Below, one piece after another: positions 35,338-44,038 of a stretch of 64,000 nt of DNA (position 1 is its first letter; the number at the start of each line of letters is the position of its first letter). The DNA is from Mucilaginibacter oryzae (GTDB taxonomy: Bacteria > Bacteroidota > Bacteroidia > Sphingobacteriales > Sphingobacteriaceae), in the NCBI RefSeq assembly GCF_003148845.1, contig NZ_QGHA01000007.1, positions 124,001-188,000 of the forward strand, given 5' to 3'. The position numbers and the translations under genes are program-made. The notes beneath the pieces are model-generated. The model saw nothing but the letters and a program-made list of their open reading frames with translations. It had not been told where the DNA came from and searched no databases.

Positions 35338-35641
35338 CGGGATTGCACCGATTTTTTGTTTGAACTCAAACTTGGGGGAATTATTAGAATTTATCGATTT
35401 GCTTTGGTTTTGTAATTTCAATAAACAGCCCCAAGTTTGAGTTCAGACAAAATACCGGCATGCAGCCGTGGGGACACGACCGCCGGGGCGAAAAGTATGG
35501 CCCAACTAATGAGCGAACTCTACAATTGATATAATTCCTTAAAATTCGAGTTCACACAAAAAAATCTACTCATCCACTAATCCCTCCCAAATCACGGTTC
35601 AGAAAAAATCGGTGCAATCAAAAATCAATCGGTGTAATCCC
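35338..35641. repeat. Repeat-filled gap with inverted ends between GH20 and acyltransferase genes
   Basis: The left end has GATTGCACCGATTTTTT (35341-35357) and the right end AAAAAATCGGTGCAATC (about 35603-35619), then AATCGGTGTAATCC. These form terminal inverted repeats about 280 bases apart. Inside, TTTGAACTCAAACTTGGGG (about 35358-35376) is inverted as CCCCAAGTTTGAGTTC (about 35429-35444). The block TTCCTTAAAATTCGAGTTCA (about 35531-35550) is inverted at 43595-43616. No frame is present. It looks like a MITE-like or nested repeat. Confidence 0.6.
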
Positions 35642-35667
35642 AAAAAGAAAAATTCGAAATCACAGCA

Positions 35668-36795
35668 TCACACCCTGATGTAAATATTCTTTTTATCCAG
35701 CAGATAAGCCACAAACCAGCAAATCAGCATAAAGCTTACGGCAAACAATAATGAGCCAATTGGCCCGGGCGCTATTACCTGGTAAAAAACCTGGTTGATC
35801 CAATCAACCGCGTTTGTGCCCCCTATAATGATCATACTTACCGGGATCAGCAGGATTTCAGAAAGTACATAAACAGGCAGCGGGTTTTTACCCATGATGG
35901 TAAAAAAGCGGGCCCAGTTGCCCTTGTTCCAATTGTTGATCTCCAGCGCATAGATGAGGGCGGAAAGGATCACGAGGTCGAGACCGGTGGTAACCAGTAC
36001 AAAAGAGCTTGTCCACAATTTCTTGTTAATCGGGAAAACCATGTTCCAGCACAGGGCCAGGAAAATGAAGAGGCAGCCGGTTAGCAGCAGTTTGGTGGTG
36101 GTATCATACCCTTTGCCCTTTTGTTGTACAAATTTACCGGCATAATAACCCACTACCACGTTAACGATGGCAGGCAGGGTGCTCAACACGCCTTCGGGGT
36201 CAAAAGGGATGCCCTCGCCGTGGTACAGGTGTTTATCGCCAAATAAAAACTTGTCGATATAAATACCTGCGTTCCCGGTCATGCTCAGGGGATCGGCCGG
36301 GTTGCCGTATACCAGTAACAAAATCCAATAAAGCACTAAAAATATAACCGACAAGATGATGACAGAACGCCTGGTTAAAAAATGGATCATGAGCGAGGCA
36401 AAGCAATAACACAGGGCTATGCGCTGTAACACACCCATAATGCGCGTGTTGGCAATCGGTTTCCAATGGAAGCCGCCGTTCATTGAAAAGAAGGGGAACC
36501 AGTACATCAGGTAGCCTATCAAAAATATGAGCAGCGTACGCCTGAAGATTTTACTTAACACGGCGGCGTTGCCCAGTTCCTGGTAGCGTTTCATTGAAAA
36601 GCTCATGGCGTTGCCTACAGCAAAAAGGAAAGAAGGGAACACAAGATCTGTTGGGGTAAAGCCGTGCCAGGCGGCATGTTCAAGCGGCGAAAAGGGCGCA
36701 GCCCCGCTGCCGGGCGTATTTACAATGATCATGAAACACAATGTCATGCCACGAAACACATCCAGCGATAAAAACCGCGATGATGATTTATCCAT
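35668..36795 (-). CDS. NagX-like heparan-alpha-glucosaminide N-acetyltransferase family membrane protein (DUF5009)
   Basis: A 375-residue protein with about ten membrane helices. The start RFLSLDVFRGMTLCFMIIVN and HAAWHGFTPTDLVFPSFLFAVGNAMSFS are the hallmarks of the DUF5009/NagX (HGSNAT-like) family, where a His in the first loops is thought to carry acetyl. It may acetylate or transport amino sugars at the inner membrane. It sits between the GH20 gene and susD, which supports a GlcNAc-linked role. Its start is 133 bases from the susD stop, with a perfect palindrome between. Confidence 0.85.
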   Translation of the reverse strand: MDKSSSRFLSLDVFRGMTLCFMIIVNTPGSGAAPFSPLEHAAWHGFTPTDLVFPSFLFAVGNAMSFSMKRYQELGNAAVLSKIFRRTLLIFLIGYLMYWFPFFSMNGGFHWKPIANTRIMGVLQRIALCYCFASLMIHFLTRRSVIILSVIFLVLYWILLLVYGNPADPLSMTGNAGIYIDKFLFGDKHLYHGEGIPFDPEGVLSTLPAIVNVVVGYYAGKFVQQKGKGYDTTTKLLLTGCLFIFLALCWNMVFPINKKLWTSSFVLVTTGLDLVILSALIYALEINNWNKGNWARFFTIMGKNPLPVYVLSEILLIPVSMIIIGGTNAVDWINQVFYQVIAPGPIGSLLFAVSFMLICWFVAYLLDKKNIYIRV

Positions 36796-36855
36796 AAAAG
36801 TATTTAAAATTAGTTGATAATCAGCTAAAAGCAGGAGTGTTAAGGCAATATAATA

Positions 36856-36883
36856 AACTTACCGGGAAATTTCCCGGTAAGTT
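36856..36883. terminator. Perfect 28-base palindrome between susD and acyltransferase gene
   Basis: AACTTACCGGGAAA joined to its exact reverse complement TTTCCCGGTAAGTT, followed on the minus strand by TTATTATATT. It lies about 45 bases after the susD stop. It could stop or attenuate the susCD message before the downstream genes. Confidence 0.65.
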
Positions 36884-36928
36884 ATCATAAATAGCTTTCG
36901 GCTTTAAGCGTTTTGCTTTGGACTTCAA

Positions 36929-38713
36929 TTAATGGTAACCCGGGTTTTGTTTAAGAACCGGCGAACCGCCTTTTACGCTTAAGTCAATTTCGCGTTGCGG
37001 TATCGGATAATATTCATTTTTACCTTTAAGAAACTTTCCGCCCTTAACGTCATTGGTCTGTGTACTTTGGAACGTTATGTAGGCGTTAAGTTCGGTATCG
37101 GCAATTCCCCAGCGTACTAAATCAAAAAACCGGTGGCCTTCCATAGCCAGTTCAATTTTGCGTTCAAAATAAATAGCTTTCAAGGCAAAATCCTTGCTGG
37201 CAAAAGCTCCGGCCGGATATGGACTTACTTTATAATTTGCTGCCGGCTCGTCGGTAAAACCTTTGGTCGGATTTTCATCGTCAATATATTTGTGTACAAA
37301 ACCTTCGGGGTTGGCGGCACGGTTACGCACCTGGTTTACGTAACTTTCGGCTTTATCCAGGCTACCAACCTGTACTTCAACCTCGGCAGCCATTAATAAC
37401 ACATCAGCATAACGGATAATGTTATAATTAATACCTGAACCAGGTGCCCATGAAGTATTATCACCATTAGTTTCCTGCTCGGCCTGGCCGTAAACGTTTT
37501 TAATCGGCGAGTACGGTCCCGCGTAAGCCTGATCGCGGATCCAGTCTGAGCCAGGATGTAAGCCCCAATCCAGATAAGGGATACCACGGCGGCCGGCGGT
37601 CCAGTCTAAACGAGGGTCGATAGTACCGTCATCAGGCGTAAAGCTTTGGCTTGACGACAGGTTCATGTCCGTTTTAATAGCATGGCTGTTATAGTCATCC
37701 AGGTAAGGCAGGCCTGACGTTGGATTGGTGCGGAAATGGTTGGCCAGATCAATAGATGGCTGGTAAAAACCGCAGCAGCTAAACGGACTACTGTTACCAT
37801 AAGGGAAATTCAGCATATCGCCGTTGTTGGCCTGCGAAGGGCCATTAGGGTCGGCGTTGGCAGCAGCCTGAACAGCAAATACAGATTCGGCGCTGTTATT
37901 GGTAGCCGTACGGAAATTATCATTAAACTTTGCGTTAAGCGCATATTTTTTTCCGTTGGCTGTTACCCCTTGTGCTATCACTGCATCAAAAAGGGGTTTT
38001 GCATCGGTATATTTATGTTCAAAAAGATAAGTTTTGGCAAGGTAAGCGCCGGCAGCCCATTTATTGGCCCTGCCTGCATCAGGCTGTGTACCCGGCAAAT
38101 TTGCATAGGCATACTTAAAATCGTCCTCTATCTTAGCCCAGATATCAACGCCCGAATTTGGCTGATTGATATCTTGAGTGGTTTCATCAAGATAAGGCAC
38201 GTTGTTAAACATCTTTTTCAGATCAAAATAATAATGCGCCCTCAAAAACCTTGTTTGGGCCAGCAAGTTGGTTTTGGCCGCGTCGGTTATTTTAGGAATG
38301 CTCATGATTGATCTGATAGTATTATTGCAGCGCGAAATACCTTCATAGTCGGCCCTCCATTTTGAATCGAAAAAGCCGTTGCTGCCATCGGCATTGTATT
38401 TCATGATAGGTTCGATAGGGGTTTGATCGCCTGCCACACTGCCTTTAGAGGCATCTCCACCTGCCACACCGCCATAAATCCAGTTGTCTGGCGAAGCTTC
38501 CCATGCACCGCCGCCCCCAACTGCGGCGTCGCCACCTTGCTGCCCGTCAAGCACGGCGTATGCCCCGATTAATAATTGGTTTGCACCTTCTTCGGTTTGT
38601 AAAAACTGCGGTTCCAGTGCGCCGGTAAGCGGTTTATCTAAATATGATTTTTTACACGCGCCAAGTGCTAATGTACCCAGCAATATGGTTGTGATATATT
38701 TTAATGCTTTCAT
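36929..38713 (-). CDS. SusD/RagB-family outer-membrane nutrient-binding lipoprotein
   Basis: A 594-residue surface lipoprotein. The signal ends at LALGACKKSY (lipid Cys). The N-terminal TPR-type helices bear LDKPLTGALEPQFLQTEEGANQLLIGAYAVL. The C-terminal hallmark RKIELAMEGHRFFDLVRWGI ... KGKNEYYPIPQREIDL of SusD proteins is clear. It would bind glycan at the surface and pass it to the SusC partner, which begins 23 bases upstream. Substrate is inferred as a GlcNAc-containing glycan from the GH20 neighbour. Confidence 0.94.
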   Translation of the reverse strand: MKALKYITTILLGTLALGACKKSYLDKPLTGALEPQFLQTEEGANQLLIGAYAVLDGQQGGDAAVGGGGAWEASPDNWIYGGVAGGDASKGSVAGDQTPIEPIMKYNADGSNGFFDSKWRADYEGISRCNNTIRSIMSIPKITDAAKTNLLAQTRFLRAHYYFDLKKMFNNVPYLDETTQDINQPNSGVDIWAKIEDDFKYAYANLPGTQPDAGRANKWAAGAYLAKTYLFEHKYTDAKPLFDAVIAQGVTANGKKYALNAKFNDNFRTATNNSAESVFAVQAAANADPNGPSQANNGDMLNFPYGNSSPFSCCGFYQPSIDLANHFRTNPTSGLPYLDDYNSHAIKTDMNLSSSQSFTPDDGTIDPRLDWTAGRRGIPYLDWGLHPGSDWIRDQAYAGPYSPIKNVYGQAEQETNGDNTSWAPGSGINYNIIRYADVLLMAAEVEVQVGSLDKAESYVNQVRNRAANPEGFVHKYIDDENPTKGFTDEPAANYKVSPYPAGAFASKDFALKAIYFERKIELAMEGHRFFDLVRWGIADTELNAYITFQSTQTNDVKGGKFLKGKNEYYPIPQREIDLSVKGGSPVLKQNPGYH

Positions 38714-38736
38714 CGTAATCCTTCTTGAATAATCTG

Positions 38737-41700
38737 TTATAATGAAAAATTAACACCAAATAAAAATGTGCGCGGACTGCCATAGCTGCCTTCGTCAATG
38801 CCGAAAGTAGTGGTGCTGCCGCCAAGTTCAGGATCAACGCCTTTGTAACCGGTAATGGTGAACAGGTTGGTTGCCGAAGCATAAATACGCAGCTTTTGTA
38901 CGCCGATTTTTTTAAGACTATTGAGGTTAAATGAATAGCCTATCTGCGCGTTACGCATACGTACATAGGTGCCGTTTTCAACAAAATAAGAGTTTGGTGT
39001 TGAGCCGCTGCTGGTAGATGCGTCGAGCTCCTGGATAGGCGCTTTTGCATTGTGATTGGTGGGTGTCCAGGAATCATATAATGCGGTGTGGCTTTTTGCC
39101 GTTTCGAACGAGGAATAAAAATCTGTCCAGTATTTTACGCTGTTCCAGATCTTGTTACCAAACGAACCATATAAAAATACACTGGCATCAAAGTTTTTAT
39201 AGGTTACGCCAAGGTTTAACCCGGCGGTAACTTTGGGGTTAGGATTACCGATAAATGTACGGTCGGCATCGGTAATTATACCATCGCCATTTACATCTTT
39301 GTATTTAAACCTGCCTGGTTTAACATCACTTTGATAAACCTCGTCAGGGTTATTGGTAATTTTTTGTGCCGACGCGTTAGCCGCGTTTATTTCGGCCTGG
39401 CTGTTCCAGAAACCTTCTATCTGGTAACCGTAAAATTCGCCTAATGAGTGGCCAACCTGGTTACGGCTTACAAAGTTGTCAAACCGGCCCAGGTGGGTTC
39501 CGTAAAAATAATCGGCGCCTGTTGATACGGCTTTAATTTGGTTATTATAAGTAGTTACCGTACCGGTAGCGCTGAAATTCAGGTCGGCGCTGGCTTTGTA
39601 GTTTCCGGTTATTGATACGTCCAAACCATCGGTTTTCATTTTACCAACGTTTATGAAAGGAGCAGCGCCATTGCCTGCCGTACCCAATTGAGGCGCGTTA
39701 AACAGCAGGTCGCGGATATCTTTACGATAATAATCGGCCGTAATCGAAATCTTGCCATCAAACAAGGTAGCATCAAAGCCAAAGTTGGTGTTTATATCCT
39801 TCTCCCACTTGGCATCAGGATTAGCGATTTGTGCCTGGTAAAAGCCGGGGACAATATTAGGTCCGCCATTAATAGGGTAATATGACTGGCCAATATTGGT
39901 GTTAAACGTGGTAAAAGCGTTTTCAGGATTGATATTGATCTGGTTGCCCATAATGCCCCATCCGCCCCTGATCTTCAGGTCTGTGATCCATTTAGAGCTT
40001 TTAAGGAAGTTTTCCTGCGAGATACGCCACGCGCCGCTAAAAGACGGAAAATAACCATATTTGTTCTTTTCTGAAAACGGAGAAGCGCCGTCCCTACGAA
40101 TAGTTGAGTTAAACAAATACTTATCATCATAGGCATAATCAAAACGGGCAAATAATGAAAACAGCGTTTGCGAATTACGGCTGCTATAATTGCTGCCAGG
40201 TGTGCCGGTTGACAGGTTTACATAATTAGGGTCAAAAGAAAAATAGTTTTTACTGTTGGCACCCATGCTTGAGTTATAATTTTCTACCGATTCGGTACCT
40301 GCAAGCAGCTTTATGTTATGCTTGCCAAAATCGCGCTGAAACGTTAACGTGTTGGTCCAGTTATAGGTGTAGTTGCTGTATGAATCTTCCCCGTAGCTGT
40401 TAGTTAACGAGTTTTCAACGTTTTCATAAGTAGGATAGCTGAAGTAGTGGTCGTGTCCGTTTGTGATATCGCCGCCAAAGCTGGTACGGAGGGTTAGGCC
40501 TTTTAAGATATCGGCCTCAGCAAACAGGTTACCTAATATACGGTAATCAACAGCACCATTTACTGCCGAACGGTTTTGAATTGCTACCGGGTTGTTGGCA
40601 TCGCCCAGGCCCGAGCCGTAGCTGCCCGCGTAGTTACCTTTAATATCATAAACCGGGATAATAGGCTGCTCACGAATGGCCATGGTAATTACACCATCGG
40701 GATCGTTAGCGCCAACTTTTGGATTTTTAGTGATGGAATAAGCAATGTTTTCGCCTACCCTTATATGCTTAGACAGGTTAAACGTAGTATTTGAACGAAG
40801 GCTGTAGCGCTTTTGATAAGTATCTATCAGTGTACCCTGCTGATTGTAGTAATTAAGGGAAAACAAATAGCTTGCCTGTTCTGTACTACCGCTTACCGAT
40901 AGGTTATGACTGGTTATAGGCGCATTTTTAAAAATTGCATGATACCAGTCAGTTCCGGCTTTATTGGCTTTGGTAATACGATAGAAGTTATTATAATCAT
41001 TGGGTGATGTAAAATAAGGGTTTACATAGTACAGTTTAGGATCAACAGCAGGGTCACCTTCTTTTGCTCCTGCAGGTGTGATGTAATCGGGCAGGGTGTA
41101 TGTTGATCCGCTGCCGTCTGGATTGTACTGGTCATCCTGAAAATCGGTAATACCTGAGTTTTTCTGCGCTGTCATTTTCAGGGTTGCCATTTCTTTCGGG
41201 CTTAAAATATCCCAAACGTTACCGCCTTTAGGCTTTTGGGTGCCGTAGTAAGCATCGTACTGGATATTTACCTTGCCCTTACCCTTTTTAGTGGTAATGA
41301 TGATTACACCGTTTGCCGCCCTCGAACCATAAATTGAGGCCGAGCTGGCATCCTTTAATACCTGGAACGATTCGATATCGTTTGGATTAAGTGTGCTGAC
41401 ATCGGTTGTCTCCACGCCATCTACTATATATAATGGTGTATTGATACCGAAGGTGTTAAAGCCGCGGATGTGGATCTGCGGTTCCTCGCCAGGCTGGCCC
41501 GAACCAGTAACGGTAACACCAGAGGCCTGGCCCTGTAGCTGGTTAATAACCGATGAGGTAGCCTGTTTATTCAGGTCTTTAACGTTCACTACGGCTACCG
41601 CGCCGGTTAAATCCTTCTTTTTCTGGGTGGTATAACCAACTACCACAACTTCGTTCAAAGCTTTTGATTCTTCAAGCAAGGTAATATTGATGCTGGTTTG

Positions 41701-42270
41701 ACCATTAACCGGAACAGATTGAGCGGTAAAGCCAAGAAAGGTGAACTCGAGCGTTCCGGTGCCATCAGGCAGGGTAAGGGAATACTTACCGTTAATATCG
41801 GTAACGGTTCCTAAATTACTGCCTTTTAATTTTACAGCCACGCCTGGCAGCGGTAAGCCTTTCACGTCTTTTACCACACCTGTAACCGTTACGGTAACGA
41901 TAGGCTTATCATTAGCAGGTTTTATTACAATAATATCATCCACCACCTGGAAGGTAAGCGCCTGCTTTTGCAAAACCTGCTTCATTACCGATTCGATGGA
42001 AGCATCCTGCACAGCGACGCTTATTTTTTTGTCAACATCTACCTGGTCAAGCCGGTAAAAAACAGTGTATTTACTGCTTTTTTCAATCTGCTTAAACATT
42101 TGCTTCACAGAGATATTGTTTACATTAAAGTTGTAAACGTTTTGCGAGTAAGCGGCAGCGTGTATTTGCATAATGCCCGTTAAGAGCAGAACGGTTACCA
42201 GCTTCATAATTTTGATAGTTTTTTGCCACAGGCCTGCAGCCAGAGCGGACTTTCTGTAAAAATTAATCAT
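38737..42270 (-). CDS. SusC/RagA-family TonB-linked outer-membrane transporter with STN signalling domain
   Basis: A 1177-residue outer-membrane protein. After a signal sequence (about residues 20-43) an STN domain (about 45-115, VYNFNVNNISVKQMFKQIEKSSK) indicates trans-envelope signalling. A carboxypeptidase-like domain (about 125-200) and the SusC/RagA signature LNEVVVVGYTTQKKKDLTGAV follow. A plug with IVDGVETTDVSTLNPNDIESFQVLKDASSASIYGSRAANGVI comes next, and then a TonB-dependent barrel to the end (FGVNFSL). The STN domain pairs functionally with the FecR anti-sigma factor encoded 158 bases upstream. It partners with the SusD encoded next. Confidence 0.95.
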   Translation of the reverse strand: MINFYRKSALAAGLWQKTIKIMKLVTVLLLTGIMQIHAAAYSQNVYNFNVNNISVKQMFKQIEKSSKYTVFYRLDQVDVDKKISVAVQDASIESVMKQVLQKQALTFQVVDDIIVIKPANDKPIVTVTVTGVVKDVKGLPLPGVAVKLKGSNLGTVTDINGKYSLTLPDGTGTLEFTFLGFTAQSVPVNGQTSINITLLEESKALNEVVVVGYTTQKKKDLTGAVAVVNVKDLNKQATSSVINQLQGQASGVTVTGSGQPGEEPQIHIRGFNTFGINTPLYIVDGVETTDVSTLNPNDIESFQVLKDASSASIYGSRAANGVIIITTKKGKGKVNIQYDAYYGTQKPKGGNVWDILSPKEMATLKMTAQKNSGITDFQDDQYNPDGSGSTYTLPDYITPAGAKEGDPAVDPKLYYVNPYFTSPNDYNNFYRITKANKAGTDWYHAIFKNAPITSHNLSVSGSTEQASYLFSLNYYNQQGTLIDTYQKRYSLRSNTTFNLSKHIRVGENIAYSITKNPKVGANDPDGVITMAIREQPIIPVYDIKGNYAGSYGSGLGDANNPVAIQNRSAVNGAVDYRILGNLFAEADILKGLTLRTSFGGDITNGHDHYFSYPTYENVENSLTNSYGEDSYSNYTYNWTNTLTFQRDFGKHNIKLLAGTESVENYNSSMGANSKNYFSFDPNYVNLSTGTPGSNYSSRNSQTLFSLFARFDYAYDDKYLFNSTIRRDGASPFSEKNKYGYFPSFSGAWRISQENFLKSSKWITDLKIRGGWGIMGNQININPENAFTTFNTNIGQSYYPINGGPNIVPGFYQAQIANPDAKWEKDINTNFGFDATLFDGKISITADYYRKDIRDLLFNAPQLGTAGNGAAPFINVGKMKTDGLDVSITGNYKASADLNFSATGTVTTYNNQIKAVSTGADYFYGTHLGRFDNFVSRNQVGHSLGEFYGYQIEGFWNSQAEINAANASAQKITNNPDEVYQSDVKPGRFKYKDVNGDGIITDADRTFIGNPNPKVTAGLNLGVTYKNFDASVFLYGSFGNKIWNSVKYWTDFYSSFETAKSHTALYDSWTPTNHNAKAPIQELDASTSSGSTPNSYFVENGTYVRMRNAQIGYSFNLNSLKKIGVQKLRIYASATNLFTITGYKGVDPELGGSTTTFGIDEGSYGSPRTFLFGVNFSL

Positions 42271-42427
42271 AAATTTGTTTGTTAATCAGTTAATACGGTG
42301 CTTCCCCAAGCTTAGGGTATTAGCTTTGATTGTTTATAAGCCCGGGTTGTGTTGGTAGCACATCCGGGTTTTTTTTTTGTTATAAGAGCGTTAGTTTTTC
42401 TTCATATTTCAGTTGTTTTTCATGTGT

Positions 42428-43489
42428 TTAGTTATTGTTGGTTTTAGTGATATTAATTACGTCTCCGTTCCGGGTATAATCAATGGGGGTGTTCTCCATA
42501 ATAAGCGACAGTACTTTTTCAATATCAGGCACATTTTTAAAGCTGCCCGAATAGCGAATGTTGGCAATCTCGTCGTTGTTGATATGGATGGTTACATTGT
42601 AGCGCCTTTCCAGTACGCCTGCCATTTCTTTAAGCGTTGCATCTTCAAATACCAGCAGGTTATCCTTCCAGCCGTCGTATAGGTTTAATTTGGCCTCGTC
42701 AACCTCGGTAACCTGGATCTCGTTCATGTTTTTAGTATCCGGGGCAGTGTAGCTGTAGCTTTCTTTTTTAGGCTGGTAATAAATACGCAATACCTGGTGA
42801 TGCTTTACGTAAATGCGGTTCATTTCGCGGTTACTGCTTTCGGCGTTACCTTCAACAGATACCTCGCCCTTTACAACCGTGGTTTCTAAAAACTGATCGG
42901 TAGCATAGGCTTTAAGATTGAATTTGGTACCGATATCCCTCACCGTATAGTTTTTGGTATTAACTATAAAGGGGATCTCTTTTTTGCCCGGCGCTATTTC
43001 AAAAAAAGCTTCGCCTTCCAAATAAACGGTTCTGGTTGTTTTACCAAAATCGGCGGTATAATTGAGCTTGCTGCCGGCGTTTAACCAAACCAGGGTGCCA
43101 TCGCTCAACACAACTTTTTTTATGTAGCCATGGTTAACCGCTATTTGTTTTACGCTTTGTATGTTTTTTGAATAGCGCTTATAAAAAGTAACCGAAAGCG
43201 CTGTAAGCAAAGCTACACAGGCGGCAACCTTACCCCAGTAAATGAGCCGTGAATAGCGGGTTTGTGTTTGCGGCTCAATCTTACCTGAAAATTTATCGTA
43301 AGCATTATACTTATTTACCACCTTTGGCTGCAGGTAAAGCATGTTGTGCCAGGTTTCATAAAGTTGTGCAAAATATTGTTCGTTTTCGGGGTGCGCGCTA
43401 ATCCACTGCTTCACCTGCTCAAGCTCCTGGGGGGCAGCCTCGCCGGTAATGTATTTTACTAACAGCAGTTTTACTTCTTCGTTATCCAT
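42428..43489 (-). CDS. FecR-family anti-sigma factor
   Basis: A 353-residue inner-membrane protein with an N-terminal cytoplasmic anti-sigma part (MDNEEVKLLLVKYITGEAAPQEL), one helix (about 80-100), a FecR beta domain (about 125-225, with DGTLVWLNAGSKLNYTADFG and AFFEIAPGKKEIPFIVNT) and a C-terminal DUF4974-like domain (about 275-350). I chose ATG 43489; an earlier start (43534) would add a hydrophobic stretch without precedent. It would relay SusC/STN signals to an ECF sigma factor. Oddly, no sigma factor gene lies next to it; the 549 bases upstream are repeats. Confidence 0.9.
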   Translation of the reverse strand: MDNEEVKLLLVKYITGEAAPQELEQVKQWISAHPENEQYFAQLYETWHNMLYLQPKVVNKYNAYDKFSGKIEPQTQTRYSRLIYWGKVAACVALLTALSVTFYKRYSKNIQSVKQIAVNHGYIKKVVLSDGTLVWLNAGSKLNYTADFGKTTRTVYLEGEAFFEIAPGKKEIPFIVNTKNYTVRDIGTKFNLKAYATDQFLETTVVKGEVSVEGNAESSNREMNRIYVKHHQVLRIYYQPKKESYSYTAPDTKNMNEIQVTEVDEAKLNLYDGWKDNLLVFEDATLKEMAGVLERRYNVTIHINNDEIANIRYSGSFKNVPDIEKVLSLIMENTPIDYTRNGDVINITKTNNN

Positions 43490-43556
43490 TTGTAATATTA
43501 TCGTTAAGACAATTAAAAAAATGGATACCCTCAAAAGGAAGCTAAATTTTTTTGGG

Positions 43557-43617
43557 GATTACACCGATTGAGGATTGATTGCATCGATTTTTTTGTCTGA
43601 ACTCGAATTTTAAGGAA
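43557..43617. repeat. Dispersed GATTACACCGATT element, copy with GAACTCGAATTTTAAGGAAC block
   Basis: GATTACACCGATTGAGGATT then GATTGCATCGATTTTTTTG, directly followed by TCTGAACTCGAATTTTAAGG. Both blocks occur reversed in the 35338-35641 gap, where they are separated by about 50 bases, and the first block is at 23431. Confidence 0.7.
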
Positions 43618-43698
43618 CGATAACAGGGAAATTGGTTAAGAAAAGCCGGATTACATGCGGCTCCTATTGATCCATTTATAGTTCCTTAATATTGTTGT

Positions 43699-43754
43699 AA
43701 ACACGAAACTCCTAACGGGAGTTATAAAAGCGCCCCAACGGGGGTATCGTGTTT
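43699..43754. other. Three-stem (cloverleaf-like) structured element
   Basis: The outer stem AAACACGA (43699-43706) pairs with TCGTGTTT (43747-43754). Inside are two hairpins: AACTCC-TAACG-GGAGTT (43707-43723) and CCCC-AACG-GGGG (43733-43744). Three stems around one junction in 56 bases suggest a folded RNA or DNA element. Its origin may be a small repeat; copies elsewhere are not in the window. Confidence 0.5.
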
Positions 43755-44038
43755 GCAGCAAATGAATAGACATTTTCCGGCTCAATGGGAGCCACGTGTT
43801 CTGAAAGCGATTTCCTTGATCAAATCACGTTTAATTACATCAAAAGCGCTTAAATAGCGTATCTTGGGGATTTGAAAGGGCCGGATTTAACAATTATCAC
43901 CAAACTTAATGAGTGTTAAACAGATAACCGGCCCGCAACACATTAGTATTTAACAATTTTTAACATTTGAGCTAAATTTTTAGTTGGCGAAAAACTCAAC
44001 AGGTGTTTAAGTTTGCCTACCGAAACGAAAAAAAATTA

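Larger units (their letters stand above)
43490..44038. other. 549-base repeat-rich gap upstream of fecR
   Basis: The place where an ECF sigma gene is usually found holds no frame. It contains the GATTACACCGATTGAGGATT element (43557-43593) joined to GAACTCGAATTTTAAGGAAC (43598-43617, inverted copy near 35550-35531), a three-way junction-like fold at 43699-43754, and a CCGGCTCAATGGGAGCCACG stretch near 43776. The last 100 bases are AT-rich and should hold the moxR promoter. Confidence 0.6.

Noticed and set aside
37736-38311. 191-codon open frame on the plus strand inside susD
   Set aside because: It is antisense to a full, well-motifed SusD gene and shows no recognisable feature.
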